Shown here one piece after another: positions 59,500 to 64,000 of a DNA stretch of 64,000 bases (the first letter of the stretch is position 1; every line of letters begins with the position of its first letter). Where the stretch lies: contig CM049312.1 in assembly GCA_026874595.1 (NCBI GenBank), positions 70,960,929-71,024,928 of the forward strand, read 5' to 3'. Origin of the DNA: Sipunculus nudus. Its lineage: Eukaryota; Annelida; Sipuncula; Golfingiida; Sipunculidae. Below the pieces are notes generated by a model, which saw only the letters and a list, made by a program, of their open reading frames with translations, had not been told where the DNA came from and made no database searches. Made by a program: the position numbers and the translations under genes.

Positions 59500-60130
59500 A
59501 AAGAAATCTTAATTAAGTATAATACACAAAGGATAATTTGCCAAAAAAGAAATATTTAATATAGAAATAATATTTATAAATAAATACATATAAAGTAATC
59601 TAATAAAACTAAAATATTAAAACTTCATGAAGTATAAAATAACAAAGAATAAGTATGTAAAAATATAATAATAAATATAGACAAAGTAATAAATACAAAA
59701 AATACATAATAATAATAATATGAATATAATAATATTAAACTACACTAACGTGTAAGCGAATAATTTGAAGTAAGATGAAATAAACTCATTCAGCGGGTTT
59801 AAACATATAAAAACAGGGAGTGACCGCCTAAAATAATATGAAAAGTCATAAATATTCAAAAAAGTCAAAAACATAAAAAGAAAATGTAGTATACATAATA
59901 TTGCAATCGGAACAAATTAGTAAATAAACATCTGAAATAATAATAATAACAACAATTATAATAAAATTGAATAATAATAATAATAAAGATAATGGTAGTA
60001 ATGATAATAATAATTCTGAACAGGTGAAATAATAAATGGAAATAATATTGAAGAAACGGTATCGCAGTCTTATAGGTGCAGGTAACAGACTAAAAGAATT
60101 GAAAGAAACAATAAAGTAAATATATAAGTT
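59500..60130. repeat. A+T-rich simple-sequence zone
   Basis: About 600 bases composed almost only of A and T with many AATA and (ATA)n stretches and almost no G or C. No ORF or RNA is found. Possibly the expanded tail or spacer of the flanking repeat pair. Confidence 0.8.
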
Positions 60131-60275
60131 AGAAGAAATAATAGGTTATGTAATCAACAATGGCTAGCATGGACTATTTTAATATATAGATTAATGCTTT
60201 TTTTGTGCCAGGTAACCTTCGTCTCGACTGGGGCTATTTTGTATACAATTAAATTTATTGAAAAAATTTCAATAC

Positions 60276-60540
60276 TCAAACTTGTCTAAACCTTGTGTCT
60301 ATGAGATCTCCCTTTAGTATGCTTATCTTCATATGCTTAGCATTGTGTCCAATTTGTGAAAAGTGTTTGCCCACTGGAGTGTGTTTTTGATTCGATGTAA
60401 TAGAGTGCCTAAGGCCATATATTCTAATTCTCAATTTTTCACTAGTTTCCCAGATGTATATGACGTTAGGCATAAACTACATGTAATTGAATACACAATT
60501 TCTTTTGCTGGTACTTGTAATTTGCTAGTTATCGTGCATT
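60276..60540 (-). pseudogene. Penelope-like element GIY-YIG endonuclease fragment
   Basis: On the minus strand an upstream piece, EIVYSITCSLCLTSY (about 60475-60520), shows the VY-x-I-x-C-x-x-C start typical of the linker and GIY-YIG region of Penelope-like elements. After a one-base shift come ETSEKLRIRIYGLRHSI, THPVGKHF-type residues and KISILKGDLIDTRFRQV. The active-site Arg and Glu region is partly kept. It is isolated: no RT lies next to it, and the only RT remnant is 4.4 kb away on its downstream side. It is enclosed by the repeat pair at 59353 and 60571. Confidence 0.7.
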
Positions 60541-60570
60541 AATAGTGCATATCCAATAGCAGCCACCAAC

Positions 60571-60670
60571 AATGTCGCCTGTCAATTGTCAAATATGTTC
60601 CGATTAATCAGTCGAAGGGGTGAACGAGCCGCATACCAAACCCTACTCCCTCTGTTGGGAAGAGGGAGAA
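60571..60670. repeat. Inverted-repeat arm, left
   Basis: GTCGCCTGTCAATTGTCAAA, then GTCGAAGGGGTGAACGAGCC and CCCTACTCCCTCTGT-GGGAA. The reverse complement of 61005-61098 reads the same with some 75-80% identity. Confidence 0.75.
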
Positions 60671-61004
60671 ACCATTTCTCAATGTTCTATTCTGTCCTTC
60701 CAAGTCTCAATAATGTTGAATGGTATTAATTTTATAAAAAATAATACTCTTCTTTAATATTATATTATTTAATATATTTTAAATATTAATATTATATATA
60801 TTTTTACTAATATTGTCTTTTTTTCTATCTATTATTTCCATATGTCTTTATGTATTACTTTATTTTTGTATAATTCTCCTATGTTATATTATACTTTATT
60901 ACCTACCTGGCATGGTAGGCCCACATCTAAGCGTTTCGATGGTCTGGGCGGGAGAGAACTCCCAAGCCGGACTGGGCATAGGGAAATTGTACCCACCTCT
61001 TTCT

Positions 61005-61098
61005 CACAGAGGGGGTAGGGTAGGGTATACAGCTCGCTCGATGCTCTCGACCGACTGGTCAAACTTATTTTGGCATTTAACAGGCGACTTGTACAGGT
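61005..61098. repeat. Inverted-repeat arm, right
   Basis: Ends with TTGGCATTTAACAGGCGACTT and contains CAGAGGGGGTAGGGTAGGGTA and CTCGCTCGATGCTCTCGACC. With the arm at 60571 it forms a 530-base fold-back or TIR unit whose loop (60671-61004) is A+T-rich on the left and has CCCAAGCCGGACTGGGCATA on the right. Confidence 0.75.
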
Positions 61099-61644
61099 TA
61101 GGGTTACCTACTTCCGGTTCGGATTAAGGTCTGCCCATTTATTTGCGTCAAGATTAAGCAGGCATAAAACAATACAGGGAAGTAGAGAATATTAGGCATT
61201 AAATGTATAAGTTAGAGTATATTGGTTTCAGATGGTGAGAGACGGGAGACTTTTAATATATTTTTTTCCAGCTGTACCAATATTTTTAGTACTGCTTGAG
61301 GCGATTGAATGTGTCGGTGCTGATAGTGTGTGCATGGCTCGGGAGGTGGCGATATCTCTAGTGCACTGCTGGAACTGGTCTCTTACCGGAACAAACGAGA
61401 TACGGAACCCCCTCTGTCTTGACTTAAATAAAATTCCAGGTGTTGATCTTGAATTTGATGTATTACACAAAACCAAACACTCGATGGGAAACATTTTCCT
61501 GAGGCTGTCAATCTGTGCATCATATATGATAATATGTAGAGCCTTGAACCACGTCATTCAAACCTATATATCTTGGGACTATGATTAGAAATGGTGCATT
61601 TCGTACCGAGCAAGCAGTGCCTTTGGGTCATAATATGGAGGACG
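61099..61644. other. Stretch with overlapping unassigned ORFs
   Basis: A plus-strand ORF of 118 codons (61232-61588, TTG/ATG region, with a hydrophobic N-terminus FFPAVPIFLVLLEAIECVG) overlaps a minus-strand ORF of 109 codons. Neither matches a family. The plus ORF could be a secreted or membrane peptide, but there is no splicing or promoter evidence. Confidence 0.25.
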
Positions 61645-61646
61645 TC

Positions 61647-61698
<52 letters not shown>

Positions 61699-61701
61699 AT
61701 A
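61645..61701. repeat. (TA)n microsatellite followed by (AG)n
   Basis: TA run of about 57 bases with one irregular TATTATA, followed by a short (AG) run to 61714. It lies directly left of a perfect hairpin. Confidence 0.95.
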
Positions 61702-61726
61702 GAGAGAGAGAGAGACAGAGACAGAG

Positions 61727-61803
61727 AGATGAATGAATAGCCATGCTTGTACGCAATGTTCAATTTCTTCGTACAACGAACCAGCATGGCTATTCATTCA
61801 TCT
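61727..61803. repeat. Perfect 20-bp palindromic hairpin with inner hairpin
   Basis: AGATGAATGAATAGCCATGC at 61727-61746 is exactly inverted at 61784-61803. Within the 37-base spacer a second perfect pair occurs, TTGTACG and CGTACAA (about 61747-61753 and 61769-61775). The arms show no mismatch, unlike the other fold-backs in this window, so this is either young or kept by selection. Confidence 0.9.
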
Positions 61804-61949
61804 GTCTATATAATATATGCCGCACACTATATAAGGCAACCAGTTCTCCCTGCTGCATGCAAAGTTGCTGGGCCAACACATGTGTTGGGTAGTACTTTGA
61901 TGTCACTACCTTGACGTCACTTCGCTGGTTCTATAAAAATGTGCAAATA

Positions 61950-62040
61950 CACAGAGGGGTCGGGGATCTGCTGTAGGTCAGCGGATAAAGCAACCGACCA
62001 GTAATCGTAAGGTCATGGGTTCGATTCTCCCATAGGCAGT
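61950..62040 (+). repeat. tRNA-like SINE head
   Basis: GTAGGTCAGCGGATAAAGC resembles an A box, and GGGTTCGATTCTCCC a B box (GGTTCGANNC). Between them CGA and TCG pair around the loop CCAGTAA (an AGT-like anticodon, uncertain). ATGGG and CCCAT enclose a nine-base T loop, two bases too long for a tRNA. CTGC and GCAG can pair as an acceptor. So it is a tRNA-derived RNA polymerase III promoter rather than a working tRNA gene. Confidence 0.6.
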
Positions 62041-62074
62041 GAACGGACTTTACTTAGTATTAATGTTCCATTTC

Positions 62075-62075
<1 letters not shown>

Positions 62076-62116
<41 letters not shown>

Positions 62117-62117
62117 C
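62076..62117. repeat. (TA)n(TG)n compound microsatellite
   Basis: TA run to about 62094, then (TG) to about 62117. Directly left of paralogous block 62180-63110 and similar in kind to the compound repeat at 50561-50641. Confidence 0.95.
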
Positions 62118-62179
62118 ATATATCCCTTTTCCCACTGCTACTGATATCATGATGTGTGTACAAGAAAGCCAAAGAGTAA

Positions 62180-63110
62180 AATACCTTTTTCCCAAAAAAA
62201 GAATTGATATGCTTGGGAAAAAATCGTTATTATCCATATGGAGTAATATCACTGTTAGACAATAACACCAACAACAGGACTCACACTACATATAGCAGAG
62301 TAAATTCTTCTAAATTTCTTTTCATTGTTTATATCCTTGTGTGTTTGCACAACAATTTACGGGCTTTGGCTTGTATATATATATATGCATTATATATTAT
62401 ACATTATATGAGACCTGCCTATAGACCAGTCTGTAAGATGAGACAACATGTTTATATGCCTGACTGTGACACATTCCGGACTTATGACTGCTGTGGGACT
62501 GGTGTTACTGATCCATACGTCTTACCTGTGACTTTTGATTTTTATCTGTGAAGAAATCAGATTAAGGTGGAAGATAGTGGCATTATAAACCACCGTAATT
62601 CTGCTTTAAGCGTTACCGATACGCGTCCACTTGCTGCCACACTCCCTAAGGAGAGAGATTCTTGATTGGACGCTGTGCTAGAGTATTTCCGTGTTGCTTT
62701 TATAGAACCCTGTCAGGTTCAGTTCTCCCAACCGTTTCCAATTTATGTACCTTTGAAACTCGGATGTCACAGGTATCAAAACAAATCTAGAAAAATATGC
62801 ATTCTCACAGATGTGGTTCTCCGCCATGTGGGCGGTTTTTAATGTCGGATAGTCCGCAACCCTTTTTACACACTCATTTGCCCATATGCCCAGGGTTATG
62901 TTTTTCGGTGCATATGCCCAAAAACAAGTGCTTGATTTCGCTTGTTCGGCTAATGTTCAATCGGGTATAAGTGACTGCACATTTGTGAATAAAACTGGGA
63001 GGCCATGTCTGATGAGAATTATTTATCGATTCTTTATTGTCCCAATCATTAGGTGCAGTGAAATTCCATCGGGTGCGTTAATGATTGCGTGAGTTTCTTG
63101 TGAATAAACA
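62180..63110. repeat. Paralogous block (partner 50830-52110)
   Basis: Second copy of the block at 50830-52110, diverged and non-coding in both. It contains several short ORFs that are not conserved in the partner and therefore not likely genes. It joins at 63150 to sequence matching 34340-34430. Confidence 0.75.
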
Positions 63111-63149
63111 CACAAGAATGGAAATGTGATAAATGCATTTGCAAGAACA

Positions 63150-63610
63150 TTATATGAATACAATTTGTCAGTAGAAATCGAATTAAAAATTGAATGATTC
63201 ATATTTGGTATCATAAATTGCTTTACTACTGATCATAAGTTCATTAAGTCATGGTGACCTATATTCTGCGACCTATGGGCCGCAGACATGAATTTTAGCA
63301 CCCAGACAGTCAAACGTAGCACGAATTTTATCCGTTAGGCCTTGAATCTTCCACTGTAACATTGAGGGATGTATCTGCAAATCCCCCTGAAAAAAACATG
63401 AAATAATGTCATCTTGACCTATATCCTGGGAACTATAAGAAAATATGTCATATGAGCACGTAGAATGTAAGCTTTGCACAAACCATGTGTTACTGAGGTC
63501 TTGTGCAAATGTCCTTGGAAATATGGCATCAGGTCACCATGGCCTATATTCTAAGACCCAATAGGAAAATTATATCACATGAGCAACCCGAAAGTCATAT
63601 GCTCACAGAT
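63150..63610. repeat. Copy of 34340-34430 and ~155-bp repeat units
   Basis: Starts with ACATTATATGAATACAATTT and AGTAGAAATCG-ATT-AAAAATT, as at 34340-34400. From 63240 it contains three units of the degenerate repeat (GTGACCTATATTCTGCGACC, GGGCCGCAGACATGAATTTT). This shows that the block and the repeat array travelled together. Confidence 0.7.
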
Positions 63611-63613
63611 GTC

Positions 63614-63990
63614 ATTCACTCAGCTTTAGCCTTTTGAAATAAGTTCGGCAACGTCAAAAGAAAAGACCTCACTCACACCTCCTGGGGGTCATCCGGGGCT
63701 GGCCTAAAACAAGGAATTAGAACAGGGGCTTATATAAAAATTTAACAAATCGAATATGTTGAAATACGTTAATTGCTATAAATAATGTCCTTTAAAATAC
63801 ACTCATTTAAAAGTTTTGACACTTTTAATATCGTTGTTCCTTTCCGTTCCAAAAATTAGGCCCCTGTTTAGCGTTCCATGTTCCGACTGTTCCGTGTTTT
63901 AGGCCAGCCCCTAAAGACCCCAAAGGATGTCTGAATAAGGCTTTTTTTTTACTTGACGCACTGATTTCAAAAGGCCGAAGCGTAGTGAAA
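63614..63990. repeat. Fold-back element at the window's right end
   Basis: ATTCACTCAGCTTTAGCCTT at 63614 is inverted at about 63990 (GGCCTTTTGAAATCAG). The inner arm GGGGCTGGCCTAAAACA at about 63695-63711 is inverted near 63897-63912 (TGTTTTAGGCCAGCCCC). Arms are about 120 bases with indels; the loop is A+T-rich. The right end may run past the window. Confidence 0.8.
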
Positions 63991-64000
63991 GAAATCATAT

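Noticed and set aside
61950-62040. Functional tRNA gene
   Set aside because: T loop is nine bases long, the anticodon stem has only about three good pairs and the acceptor about four; a SINE head explains it better.

Overview
The window is nuclear DNA of an animal. It is visibly A+T-rich, has long introns with GT..AG borders, and is crowded with microsatellites, minisatellites, fold-back repeats and decayed transposons. The mix (Helentron with apurinic-type endonuclease, Penelope-like retroelement, pogo-like TIR elements, tRNA-derived SINE head, minisatellites inside transposons) fits a marine bivalve or another lophotrochozoan. That assignment is an inference; no marker gene fixes the species.

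Layout. 1-2.8 kb: two overlapping fold-back elements and otherwise empty DNA. 2.8-12.1 kb (+): one spliced host-type gene with a CCAAT/TATA/E-box promoter, a 5' UTR exon and four coding exons. It encodes a protein of about 305 residues with two OB-fold-like segments (RPA/SSB type). 14.1-23.6 kb (+): a nearly complete but broken Helentron (rolling-circle transposon). In order it carries a 46-bp minisatellite, a cysteine-protease-like ORF, a RepHel ORF whose N-terminus holds about eighteen 21-residue repeats, a Cys-rich domain, a HUH Rep, a PIF1 helicase and an EEP endonuclease. At least eight frameshifts or stops interrupt it. 23.6-24.3 kb is a copy of 30.0-30.7 kb and starts exactly at the Helentron 3' end.

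26.5-34.4 kb and 38.3-54.5 kb (with later insertions) are two copies of one ancestral block. On the minus strand each carries a gene for a small secreted protein with a signal peptide, a single von Willebrand factor D domain over two exons, and an acidic/aromatic C-terminal exon. Copy 2 is clearly dead. Copy 1 is mostly intact but has one in-frame stop. Copy 2 is also disrupted by two pogo-like elements and a recent nested duplication.

34.6-37 kb and 63.2-63.6 kb hold a degenerate ~155-bp repeat family. 54.5-55.9 kb is a Penelope-like reverse transcriptase remnant and 60.3-60.5 kb a GIY-YIG endonuclease remnant, both minus strand. The right end holds a minus-strand-open minisatellite (57.4-58.0 kb), several fold-back elements, a tRNA-like SINE head and a third partial paralogous block (62.2-63.1 kb).

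The two host-type genes show no functional link. The recurring theme is duplication and rearrangement at transposon ends. All calls come from reading the sequence; no database search was possible.
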